Shown here: one piece after another, positions 40,016 to 48,353 of the stretch
Position numbering within the stretch: position 1 is the first letter of the stretch
Layout of the letters: every line of letters begins with the position of its first letter
Assembly (NCBI GenBank): GCA_030068525.1
Contig: JASJOS010000015.1
Location: 186,001 to 250,000 of the forward strand
Length of the DNA stretch: 64,000 nucleotides
Direction: 5' to 3'
From: Xanthocytophaga flava
GTDB taxonomy: Bacteria > Bacteroidota > Bacteroidia > Cytophagales > 172606-1
Translations under genes and position numbers: made by a program
Notes under the pieces: model-generated
Databases searched by the model: none
Told to the model about the DNA's origin: nothing
Seen by the model: only the letters and a program-made list of their open reading frames with translations

Positions 40016-40212
40016 TATTACTTTTTTGCTTGCCCAAAATTGGGGCACCAAATGAGAATTTGGTGAGCCAGATCTGTGCGTGAGCAAACAGGGCACTTTC
40101 TGCCGATCCTTCCGCCCGCAAAGCCAGGAGCTTTCCTCGCGGCAGAAAGATTGCCAACACACAGATACAACCGTTCGCGTTTAAAGGAATCTTCACTCTC
40201 TTTGTAGCATCC
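40016..40212 (-). repeat. Mosaic repeat family, inverted copy
   Basis: Read on the minus strand it starts GCTACAAAGAGAGTGAAGAT, contains GGCAATCTTTCTGCCGCGAG and GGAAGGATCGGCAGAAAGTG, and ends GGGCAAGCAAAAAAGTAA. These blocks recur in the same order at 47238-47775. It faces the copy at 40270 across ~60 bp. Short reading frames over it are not credible genes. Confidence 0.6.
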
Positions 40213-40269
40213 AAAAGATGATTATGTTGTTTCCTAAAAATTCAACTTTATAAAAACTCCATCTGCACA

Positions 40270-40445
40270 TGTTACAAAGAGAGCAACAATAACTTCAATC
40301 TTGAGTGGTAGTGTAGGTGCGTAGGGATAAAAATTCCGCGGGCCTAGTGTTAGCCCTGCGGGGCGAAGCTTTGGAATTTTTTGTCCTTTTTGGGGTACTT
40401 TTTTGGACAAGCAAAAAAGTACCCCAAAAAGGACAAAGCTAAGGA
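40270..40445 (+). repeat. Mosaic repeat family copy with perfect 26-bp hairpin
   Basis: It starts GTTACAAAGAGAG, shares GTGTAGGTGCGTAGGGATAA and AAAATTCCGCGGGCCTAG with 62893-62970, and ends in a hairpin. The hairpin arms are 40380-40405 and 40412-40437, 26 bp perfectly complementary around the loop GACAAG. The hairpin is followed by AAGCTAAGG. The repeat lies between convergent genes (mscS-like and a secreted protein gene), where it may also end transcription. Elsewhere in 39825-40593 I see only AT-rich sequence. Confidence 0.7.
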
Positions 40446-40593
40446 ATATGGAATAACGATTGGAAGAAGGCAAAAAAAGAAATAAGCCTGTGAAAGAATA
40501 ATAGAATATAAACAACTCAAAGTAAAAAGGAGTGTCAGGGGATTTGTAGATCCATCCCCTGAACAACTCTTATATACACCTGTTTGAAGTATT

Positions 40594-41259
40594 CTACTTG
40601 GCTGGTTCTGTTTTGGTGAGTTGCAGCTTGAATACACCATTCGTCAGTACCAGTTCATCTTTCTGGTCCGTTCTTTTATATCCATTTCCCTCCGGATCAA
40701 TGTCTGAATCATAACCGGTTGCACTAGTTACCGCTTTGTCTTCCATTTTATTGATGATACGACCTACTCCACCAAATGCGGTTGCAGTTGCTTTTTCTTT
40801 GAAATGAGTGCCATCCAGATTAGCTGTGAATTTTCCTTCAATCACGTTTGCATTAGAGGTTGTGACTTCGATAACTCCTCCATTTGTATGGCGTGACTTG
40901 CCGACATGGTATTCCATACGGGGCGTTTTCGTTTCTTCCACATATTTAACAAACGCAATTCCTTTGTATTTACCTTCTTCTGCCAGTTGTTTGATCTCTT
41001 TATTGCTGTAGTTTTCCTCCACAATCAGGTATTGGCCTACTTCGGGAAGTTCGGTTTTGTTAAAGTTAGCAAACCAGAAACGTAATGACTTATCGGGTTT
41101 TACCGCATTGGCAGTAATATACCATACAGATCCCATCCGAATACGACGGGGAGCGGTTTTAAATTCCTTGCCATCGATCTGCACACTGAGTGTATTTTCG
41201 TTTTGTGCAAAAACATAGCTGCTTGTTAGCAGAAGTAAACAAATAATGACTGATTTCAT
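40594..41259 (-). CDS. Secreted protein of unknown function
   Basis: 221 residues with a clear signal peptide (1-18, ending YVFAQ). The mature part has beta-rich character (SVQIDGKEFKTAPRRIRMGSVWYITANAV, NVIEGKFTANLDGTHFKEKATATAFGGVGRI) and no enzyme motif. Bacteroidota have many such single-domain secreted proteins. No family recognised. Single gene with the repeat-rich gap downstream. Confidence 0.75.
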   Translation of the reverse strand: MKSVIICLLLLTSSYVFAQNENTLSVQIDGKEFKTAPRRIRMGSVWYITANAVKPDKSLRFWFANFNKTELPEVGQYLIVEENYSNKEIKQLAEEGKYKGIAFVKYVEETKTPRMEYHVGKSRHTNGGVIEVTTSNANVIEGKFTANLDGTHFKEKATATAFGGVGRIINKMEDKAVTSATGYDSDIDPEGNGYKRTDQKDELVLTNGVFKLQLTKTEPAK

Positions 41260-41525
41260 TGGTGAGTGTACGTTTAGGTAGTAATGGATAACTAAAATTC
41301 AACCAGATGGGAAAGGATGCGTAATCTTTCCGATAAATTATTGACTGTCATATTGTTAGTCGGTAGTATCAATGATAGGTAAACAGGAGATACTTCCCAC
41401 AGTGAATGTATTGGCAGAATTGTATCATGAAATGTGAATAAAAGCTGTTCAATTGTAAGTTACCTTGCTTGAAAACAAGGGTATAAATACTACATTGTAG
41501 CACAGAAAAACTAACCTGTATATCT

Positions 41526-42308
41526 ATGACTCACACAGAAATACTTCGTACTGTCAAATGGAAAGACCTTCAACAGCTATCTGTTCGGGAGATGCTGATC
41601 GAGAATAATCTGACTATTCCCTGGGCATTGATTTCGTGGTTATTTGCCTTTTATGGTTATTATATGCTGGCTCTGCCCTTCTCGGCTTTTTTCTTTTTAA
41701 CAGCTCTGCGACAGGTACACAATGGATTTCACAATTCTTTGGGAACCAACAAAACACTCACCTGGCTGTCATTATATATCAATAGCATACTGATGATGGT
41801 TTCTATTCATGCAGTAAAGTATAACCATATCAGGCATCATAAATATTGTTTGTCAGAAGAGGATTATGAAGGGAAATCGGCAGGTATGACCTGGTATGGT
41901 GCTATTCTGTATGGTCCTGTACATATGTTTCTAATACATAAAGTGACTTTGCAACTGGCAAATAAAAAGTATGTACGCAATGTATTACTTGAGCTTTTCT
42001 CTGTGGTAGTTTTTGTGGGTGTTATCTTCTATTTTAATATTATGTTTTTGATCTATCATTGCATTGTCATGTTGATAGGTGAGTTTCTGATGGCTTTTTT
42101 TGCCGTATGGACAGTACACCATGATACACATGAAGCGCCAGAAATTGCCAGAACGCAAAGAGGAACATGGAAAAATAAACTGACATTCAGTATGTTTTAC
42201 CATCTGGAACACCATCTGTTTCCTGCTGTACCTACAATAAAGTTACCAGAACTAGCCAAACGAATCGATGATGCCTTACCTGAACTGGAGAAGAAGCAAA
42301 CTTTTTGA
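41526..42308 (+). CDS. Membrane fatty-acid desaturase
   Basis: 260 residues with four or more membrane helices and the three His boxes of membrane di-iron desaturases: HNGFH, HIRHH and HLEHH. An extra HHDTH lies before the last box. It introduces a double bond in, or hydroxylates, a lipid acyl chain or carotenoid-like substrate. The exact substrate cannot be read from sequence. It ends in a terminator at 42344-42388. Confidence 0.88.
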   Translation: MTHTEILRTVKWKDLQQLSVREMLIENNLTIPWALISWLFAFYGYYMLALPFSAFFFLTALRQVHNGFHNSLGTNKTLTWLSLYINSILMMVSIHAVKYNHIRHHKYCLSEEDYEGKSAGMTWYGAILYGPVHMFLIHKVTLQLANKKYVRNVLLELFSVVVFVGVIFYFNIMFLIYHCIVMLIGEFLMAFFAVWTVHHDTHEAPEIARTQRGTWKNKLTFSMFYHLEHHLFPAVPTIKLPELAKRIDDALPELEKKQTF

Positions 42309-42343
42309 AAGCAAATAGTATATAGTCTTTCTGGATAGAATAT

Positions 42344-42388
42344 AACCAGGTTATTTATGGATGATATTCATAGGTAACCTGGTTTTTC
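42344..42388 (+). terminator. Desaturase gene terminator
   Basis: An AACCAGGTTA / TAACCTGGTT stem with an internal TATG/CATA extension is followed by TTTTCTT. Confidence 0.75.
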
Positions 42389-42537
42389 TTGTATGGATAT
42401 AAATAGTCCACACCTGTAAGCGCTATCAGTAACTAATTTGCAGTATATTTTGAAAATACTCTCAGGAATAGGTATGACTATTAGATATACTCTTCTTTTC
42501 TATGTATTTTTGACCTTAGCAAACCGTTTACTTTACA

Positions 42538-42978
42538 ATGGCCATACGCCATACCCACATGAAGCAAAATACTTTCTTTCTTTTAATTGCTGAGGATGAT
42601 CCAGATGATAGAGACATGTTGCGTATGGTACTCAAAGAAAATTTCCCCCACTGGCAATATTATGTTGCTAACAATGGGCAACTATTACTGGATTATCTGA
42701 CAAATCGGCCTCTGGATTTACCTCCTGTTTCACTGATTATGCTTGATATCAATATGCCCATTAAAGATGGTGTAGAGACATTGATCGCCTTAAGAAGGTG
42801 TCACGATTATACTCAGTTGCCTATCGTTGCTTATTCTACATCAAAAACTATACAGGGTGTAAATACCTTTATGCAGGCAGGTGGAACAGCTTATTTTCAG
42901 AAACCTTGTGATCTGGAAGAAATGATAGACATATTTTCCGGTTTATCTGAATTGGTGCCTGTTTCCCAGAGTCGGTAG
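42538..42978 (+). CDS. Stand-alone response regulator
   Basis: 146 residues consisting of one receiver domain. The acidic pair is in AEDDPDD (residues 19-24), the phospho-acceptor is Asp70 in LIMLDINMP, the Thr/Ser switch is in VAYSTS, and the Lys is in FQKP. There is no output domain. This type (Rcp1-like) commonly works with large PAS histidine kinases. A 1279-residue hybrid kinase starts 350 bp downstream. The ATG at 42559 (MKQNTFF) is an alternative start. Confidence 0.9.
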   Translation: MAIRHTHMKQNTFFLLIAEDDPDDRDMLRMVLKENFPHWQYYVANNGQLLLDYLTNRPLDLPPVSLIMLDINMPIKDGVETLIALRRCHDYTQLPIVAYSTSKTIQGVNTFMQAGGTAYFQKPCDLEEMIDIFSGLSELVPVSQSR

Positions 42979-43328
42979 GATGTATTCTGAAGATTAAAGT
43001 AGTTAGCTACTTTTGTTTGTCTATTGGTTGCTGGAAATGGATAGCCCGTCTGAAAATATAAAATAATAGCCACATCCTTTTTTCTGTTATTTTTACAAAA
43101 AAATAAGTATAACAATCCTTATTTTTGCTTTGTCCTTCTTATTCAGCCTTTTAGCTGCTTTATAAAAAAGCAGAGCAATATTTTTTTCTCCTGTCGTTAT
43201 TTTAGATAGTAGCAATGGAGTTTGAACAGATCTTCTACACTGTTTTGGAAAATAAAGCAGGTACGATGATTTTAGGGAAGGGCCGGAAGATAAATAGCTT
43301 ACAATCAAACTAAATTTCGGGAAATAGC
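42979..43328. other. Intergenic region before the hybrid kinase
   Basis: 350 bp, AT-rich, probably carrying the kinase promoter. No repeat, RNA or small gene was seen. Confidence 0.4.
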
Positions 43329-46300
43329 ATGCAGGACTTAGCATCTAGCCATTCTTTTATATCAGGAGGCGGAGAGATGGGAGCGTTGATACGTTCAATG
43401 GATTGGTCAAAGACACCACTTGGTCCGGTTGAGGACTGGCCTCAGAGTTTAAAGACCACTGTAAGTCTTTGTCTTTCGTCAACCTTTCCCATACTGATTG
43501 CCTGGGGGCCAGAGCTGATTCAGATTTACAATGACAGTTATCGGCCTATCTGCGGTGCTAAGCATCCGGAGTCGATGGGGCAAAACTTTAAAATATGCTG
43601 GGAAACGGCATTGCCAGTAGTGGGAGGTGCTTTTGATCGGGGTCTGGCTGGAGAGGGGACATATATTAAGGATCAGCAGATGCTTTTGGATCGGTATGGC
43701 TACCTGGAAGAGGCATTCATGACATTCTCTTTTGCGCCTATCCGGGATGAATCCGGAAATGTGGGAGGCATTTTTCACCCCATCACAGAGACAACAGAAC
43801 AGATTCTGAGTGCCAGAAGGACGCAGGTTTTACGTGATGTAGCTGTGCATATCGGTAAAGCCCGGACTAACAGTGAGGTGGTAAGAGAGCTAACAACTAT
43901 TCATCCTTCATTAACCTATGATTTGCCCTTCATCCAGCTTTATGAACTGGATTCCAAAACAGGTTTGGCAACTCTTCAGATGTCTTCAGGAACCAGTCAG
44001 GGAGCACTTGAATTTCCGCAGATAGACACTCAGACGTCCGATGAAACGCATTGGCCATTTGACCTGGTACTAGAAAGCCAGGACTTTGTACTGGTTAGTA
44101 ACTTGGAGGAACGTTTTGGTTCCTTTGAGTCTGGCCCCTTTGAACAACCACCCCACACTGCATTCATTTTTCCTATTCAAATTGCCGGACAAGAAAAGCC
44201 CTATGGGTTTATGGTCGCAGGTGTGAGTAGAGGACGAGCCCTGGATCAGGAATACCAAAACTTTTTTGAGTTGCTTTCGAATGCAATCTCCACTGCTTTC
44301 TCAAGCGTAGATGCCTATCAGCAGCAACAAAAGCGGGCACAACAGCTGGCTGAAATTGACAAAGCAAAAACTGCTTTTTTTAGCAATGTGAGCCATGAGT
44401 TTCGTACACCTCTTACCCTGTTACTTGGACCATTGGAGGAACAGATTGAAAAGTCCCGGAATACACTTACCATGCAGGATATTGAATCTATGCATCGGAA
44501 TGCGCTGAGACTTCTGAAACTGGTTAATAACTTGCTTGATTTTAGCCGGGTGGAAGCAGGAAGGGTAAAAGCCAGCTTTGAAAAAGTGGATTTAGGAGAA
44601 GTGACTGAAGATCTGGCTTCTACCTTTCGATCGGTCATGGAGAGTGCTGGTTTGGAACTACAAGTCAGAAGGCCTGCTGAGGCGATGCCTGTATATGTAG
44701 ATAGGGATATGTGGGAGAAGATTGTATTAAACCTGCTCTCCAATGCATTTAAATATACCCTACAGGGTAGAGTAACAGTTTCTGTATTTGAAAAAGACGG
44801 TCAGGCAGTAGTACAGGTTGCAGATACTGGGGTTGGTATTGAAGAAAAAGAACTGCCGCATATGTTTGAGCGTTTTCACCGGGTCGAAAATTCACAGGGA
44901 CGGACTCATGAAGGTACTGGGATTGGTCTCTCATTAGTGTATGAGCTGGTGAATTTACATCATGGACAGATTCAGATTGCCAGTGTGTTTGGAGAAGGCA
45001 CCACTTTTATGGTGTCTATTCCAACAGGTAAAGACCATCTTTCTATAGAGCAACTTTCTGAAGGTAAAAACCTACCAAAAGTCGTTTCTCAGAAGCAAAC
45101 ATTCATTCTGGAGGCTATGAGCCTTCTGGGAACACAGAACGCAGCAGAACAGAGTTGGGAAAGTACATCAGCTTCTGACCAAATACAGGATGAGCCATTT
45201 GACAATAGTCAGATAGAGCCTATTGCAGTTCAGAAGCACATTCATGTGCTGATTGTGGACGACAATGCTGATATGCGACAATACCTGCAACGAATGCTTT
45301 CACCTTATTTTTCCCTTGATCTTGCCACAAATGGACAAGAGGCTATTGATAAAATAGAAATTCGAACTCCTGATTTGATTGTCAGTGATATTATGATGCC
45401 TGTCATGGATGGGCGAGAGATGTTGCAGCAAATCCGTTTACGGAGCGGTTATCAGATTCCGGTTATTTTACTATCGGCCAGAGCTGGGCAGGAATCGCGT
45501 CTGGAAGGCATGGACTGGGGGGCAGACGATTATCTGGTTAAGCCATTTTCTGCAAAGGAATTACTTACCAAGGTGAGTGCACTGATTAAAATTCATCAGG
45601 GCCGGAAAAAGACAGAAGAAGAGCTGCGAAGTATTTTCCGTCAGGCTCCTGTTGCAATAGGAATTTTCCGTGGTCAGGACCTGATTATTGAAGTAGCCAA
45701 TACCATGCTGCTCAATTACTGGAATAAGACAAGTGAACAGGTTATAGGACTACCGTATCTTTCTGCATTTACAGAGATTTCAGATGATGGATTTGAGACT
45801 ATGGTTAGAGAGGTGTTGCAGAGTGGGATAGGACGTGTAGTAGATCAATGGCCAGTGGAAATCAAACGCGCAGATACCTTAGAAAAACTATACATTACCC
45901 TGGCCTTGGAGCCGTTACAGGAACACAATGGTATTGTGACTAAGGTAATGATGGTTGCCAGCAATGTAACTGAGCTATCTACCGCACTGGAACAGATTCG
46001 GGAAAGTGAACAACGTTTCCGTTTATTGGCCAACAGCATGCCACTGTTAGTGTGGAGTCTGGATACAGAGAGTAACAATCACTTTTACAATGCTTTTGCT
46101 CATACCTATTTTGGACATTTGGAACAGTCACTAACTCAGTATATGTTACTGGATCTTGTGCATCCGGATGAAAAAGAGGAGAGTATGATGCATTGGAAAT
46201 ACTCTCTGCAAACCGGGAAAGATTTTATTTATGAACATCGCTACCAACGGTATGATGGTGAATACAGATGGCATTTGACCAGGGGCACGGCCTTACGGGG

Positions 46301-47168
46301 AAGGCATGGACAAATGGATAGCTGGATTATGACGAGCACAGATATTCATGATCAGAAAACAGTGGAGGAAATACTGGAAGATCGTGTAGCTATCAGAACA
46401 TTCGAACTGAAAAATATCAATGAGCAACTGATAAAGACCAATGCCGAACTCGAACAGTTTGCCTACATTGCCAGTCACGATTTGCAGGAACCACTCCGGA
46501 AAATTCAGGTCTTTACTAAACTGATACGCAAGAGACTTTCGCTGGAAGATGAAGAAAGCCAGGTGTATGCTGACAGAGTGATTGCTTCTGCAAATCGTAT
46601 GTCGCAGCTGGTGAATGATATTCTGAAGTATTCAAAAATAGCCCACATAGAGTTAACCTTTGAACAGACAGATCTGAATACGATTGTACAGGAAGTCCTG
46701 GCAGATTTTGAACTTTTAATTGTAGAGAAAGAGGCTGTAGTTTCTGTTGACCCGTTACCTGTTATTGATGCTGTCCCTTTACAGATGAATCAGCTTTTTT
46801 ATAATCTGCTTGGGAATGCATTGAAGTTTACTAGGCAGAAGCCTACAGTAGAAATACAATACCACTATATAGCCGAAGAAGACGCAGAAGCCTATGGATT
46901 TCTACAGACAGATATTGCCTATGCCCACATTGTTCTGATTGATAACGGAATTGGCTTTGATTCAGAACATGCCGAACGAATCTTTACTATCTTCCAGCGG
47001 CTTAATCCCGATGGTGGATTTGAGGGTAATGGAATTGGACTGACTATTTGCAAACGAATTGTAGAGAATCATAATGGGTATATAAAAGCAAGTGGAGTAG
47101 AGAATGAAGGAGCTGTATTTGAGATTTTTCTACCAATTACACAGACATCTATTCTTTCGGGCATCTAA
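43329..47168 (+). CDS. Hybrid sensor histidine kinase with two kinase modules
   Basis: 1279 residues, no membrane segment, so cytoplasmic. The order is: PAS-like domain (1-155), GAF-like domain (~165-320), HisKA with His356 (NVSHEFRTP), HATPase (~455-565; NLLSNAFKY, DTGVGI, GTGIGLSL), receiver (~638-755; Asp687), two PAS domains (~765-885 and ~890-1010), a second HisKA with His1050 (IASHDLQEP) and a second HATPase to the end. Two complete kinase cores plus one receiver make a branched phosphorelay. Signals are unknown. The free receiver upstream is a likely partner. Confidence 0.93.
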   Translation: MQDLASSHSFISGGGEMGALIRSMDWSKTPLGPVEDWPQSLKTTVSLCLSSTFPILIAWGPELIQIYNDSYRPICGAKHPESMGQNFKICWETALPVVGGAFDRGLAGEGTYIKDQQMLLDRYGYLEEAFMTFSFAPIRDESGNVGGIFHPITETTEQILSARRTQVLRDVAVHIGKARTNSEVVRELTTIHPSLTYDLPFIQLYELDSKTGLATLQMSSGTSQGALEFPQIDTQTSDETHWPFDLVLESQDFVLVSNLEERFGSFESGPFEQPPHTAFIFPIQIAGQEKPYGFMVAGVSRGRALDQEYQNFFELLSNAISTAFSSVDAYQQQQKRAQQLAEIDKAKTAFFSNVSHEFRTPLTLLLGPLEEQIEKSRNTLTMQDIESMHRNALRLLKLVNNLLDFSRVEAGRVKASFEKVDLGEVTEDLASTFRSVMESAGLELQVRRPAEAMPVYVDRDMWEKIVLNLLSNAFKYTLQGRVTVSVFEKDGQAVVQVADTGVGIEEKELPHMFERFHRVENSQGRTHEGTGIGLSLVYELVNLHHGQIQIASVFGEGTTFMVSIPTGKDHLSIEQLSEGKNLPKVVSQKQTFILEAMSLLGTQNAAEQSWESTSASDQIQDEPFDNSQIEPIAVQKHIHVLIVDDNADMRQYLQRMLSPYFSLDLATNGQEAIDKIEIRTPDLIVSDIMMPVMDGREMLQQIRLRSGYQIPVILLSARAGQESRLEGMDWGADDYLVKPFSAKELLTKVSALIKIHQGRKKTEEELRSIFRQAPVAIGIFRGQDLIIEVANTMLLNYWNKTSEQVIGLPYLSAFTEISDDGFETMVREVLQSGIGRVVDQWPVEIKRADTLEKLYITLALEPLQEHNGIVTKVMMVASNVTELSTALEQIRESEQRFRLLANSMPLLVWSLDTESNNHFYNAFAHTYFGHLEQSLTQYMLLDLVHPDEKEESMMHWKYSLQTGKDFIYEHRYQRYDGEYRWHLTRGTALRGRHGQMDSWIMTSTDIHDQKTVEEILEDRVAIRTFELKNINEQLIKTNAELEQFAYIASHDLQEPLRKIQVFTKLIRKRLSLEDEESQVYADRVIASANRMSQLVNDILKYSKIAHIELTFEQTDLNTIVQEVLADFELLIVEKEAVVSVDPLPVIDAVPLQMNQLFYNLLGNALKFTRQKPTVEIQYHYIAEEDAEAYGFLQTDIAYAHIVLIDNGIGFDSEHAERIFTIFQRLNPDGGFEGNGIGLTICKRIVENHNGYIKASGVENEGAVFEIFLPITQTSILSGI

Positions 47169-47237
47169 TCTAGATAAGAACTTTACTGCCTAAAAACGCA
47201 ATATGACTCATTCCAAATTTAAAAAAAGAAACAACGT

Positions 47238-47320
47238 AGTTACAAAGAGAGTTGCGATTCCTTCAATCGTGTGTGGCAGTGTAGGTGCGATGGCAATCTT
47301 TTCTCTGCGAGGTTGGCCTC
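47238..47320 (+). repeat. Mosaic repeat family, head block
   Basis: GTTACAAAGAGAGTTGCGAT, then GTGTAGGTGCGATGGCAATC and TTCTCTGCGAGG. It matches the head of the copies at 40016-40212, 40270 and 62893. Its tail block lies at 47640-47775, beyond the inserted MITE-like element. Confidence 0.6.
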
Positions 47321-47373
47321 TTATCGTGTCCCATAACATGAGTCCAATAAATAAAGAGAAAGCACCCTTTCCT

Positions 47374-47566
47374 GTCCTCCTGTAAGGATATCGTGACAAA
47401 TAGAGTGGCGTTTGGTTTATGAAATATTCGTCCCCAGGTTGGTATTATCACCAACCTGAACGGTGGAAAGCAGGTCGTTGGTGATAATACCAACAACGGG
47501 CACACAATTATCTCTAGTCTAGTCGGAAAGGCCGCCGGTCTTGCCATGTGATCCTTACAGGAGGAA
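47374..47566. mobile_element. MITE-like element, copy 2 (opposite orientation, with palindrome pair inside)
   Basis: The left end, GTCCTCCTGTAAGGATATCG then TGACAAATAGAG, corresponds to the right end of the 29.9-kb copy. The right end is the reverse complement of CCTCCTGTAAGGATCACATG then GCAAGACCGGCGGCC, matching that copy's left end. Between them sits the 47438-47494 palindrome pair. No protein is encoded. Confidence 0.62.
47438..47494. repeat. Paired 18-bp palindromes, 39-bp spacing (copy 1)
   Basis: GTTGGTATTATCACCAAC at 47438-47455 and its inverse GTTGGTGATAATACCAAC at 47477-47494. Each can form a hairpin, the first extended to AGGTTGGT / ACCAACCT. The start-to-start distance is 39 bp, identical to the pair at 50917. 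Confidence 0.75.
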
Positions 47567-47639
47567 AGAAAGGGAGTTGAGAGGGTAAAAAGAGATTTTT
47601 TTCCTAAAATTCTCAAAATTGAAAAATTTATGGGACAGG

Positions 47640-47775
47640 AGAAGGGTTGGCCTTTGATCTGTGTGGGGGAGGATCGGAAAAAAGTGCCTTTTTTTGCTTA
47701 CTTTCTTGGGCAAGCAAAAAAGTAAGAGGCCACAAGAAGAGCGATGTAAAAGACAATAAACAAATTCAAGAAAAG
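47640..47775 (+). repeat. Mosaic repeat family, tail block
   Basis: Contains GGGAGGATCGGAAAAAAGTG, then the hairpin CTTACTTTCTTG-GGCAAG-CAAAAAAGTAAG (one mismatch), then AGGCC-CAAGA and GACAATAAA. The hairpin and the following ~50 bp match 63015-63080. Nothing else is supported in 47567-47780. Confidence 0.6.
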
Positions 47776-47791
47776 AGATTTATTAAAAATC

Positions 47792-47832
47792 AATCAGCGC
47801 TTATGCTTTTGAAAAGAGTATAGGCGCTGATT
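47792..47832 (-). terminator. Hairpin after the small lipoprotein gene
   Basis: AATCAGCGCTTAT pairs with ATAGGCGCTGATT with one mismatch. On the minus strand it is followed by GATTTTTAATAAA. It is a plausible terminator about 150 bp downstream of the 43-residue lipoprotein gene. Confidence 0.5.
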
Positions 47833-47982
47833 TTATAAAACAAACTCACATCTAAAATTTGTGATGAGTCATGTTGTGTTTTATATAGATTGGTGCAATG
47901 TAAAAACAAACTGTGTGAATCAGATAAAGAATGTATCAGAATAAGCACTCCTATACCATAACCGGGAGGCATTTAGGACCTC

Positions 47983-48114
47983 TTATCTTCCGGCAGAATA
48001 AGGATGTTTATACAATGCCTTGGCACTTTTGTTCTTGGGTGGTTTGCAATGTGGTGCATACTCAACAGCACAGGAGGTAAAGCAAAACACACAGGCCAGC
48101 AGTAAGTATTTCAT
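47983..48114 (-). CDS. 43-residue lipoprotein
   Basis: The frame MKYLLLACVFCFTSCAVEYA... has a hydrophobic signal and a lipobox (FTSC, Cys15). It is followed by a short basic tail (PHCKPPKNKSAKALYKHPYS, then AGR). Small Cys-anchored peptides with a Lys/Pro/Tyr-rich tail are common in this phylum and usually lack an assigned role. It sits alone in the 1.2-kb gap between the hybrid kinase and the second LRR gene. The call rests on the signal/lipobox logic. Confidence 0.6.
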   Translation of the reverse strand: MKYLLLACVFCFTSCAVEYAPHCKPPKNKSAKALYKHPYSAGR

Positions 48115-48305
48115 GGTTTTATATCTGAGAGTAAGTAGTTGTGTGTAGAATAACGTAAGTTAGTCACATTTATTTGATAAAGGTAAATAACAGAGATTCA
48201 GAGAGTTTTCTAGTATAAGCTACTATAACATCTCTAAACCATGCAGATGTAATAATGCTATTGCTTTTCTTGTTTACTTTTATCCGTTGAATGCATGAAA
48301 TAGTT

Positions 48306-48313
48306 TATTTTTG
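48306..48313 (+). promoter_or_regulatory. Possible -7 box of the second LRR gene
   Basis: TATTTTTG fits TAnnTTTG, with a TTG at 48287-48289, 16 bp upstream. The spacing is a little short for the consensus. The ATG follows 40 bp later. Confidence 0.35.
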
Positions 48314-48353
48314 TTTGCAGTAACCTGTATTCAGCTAACATTTTTATTCAGCT

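Noticed and set aside
39972..40566. Small minus-strand reading frames of 80 to 110 codons
   Set aside because: They fall over the mosaic repeat copies and the hairpin, so they are products of repetitive sequence rather than genes.
47203..47616. Short reading frames on both strands
   Set aside because: They overlap the MITE-like element and repeat head block and change with each copy.
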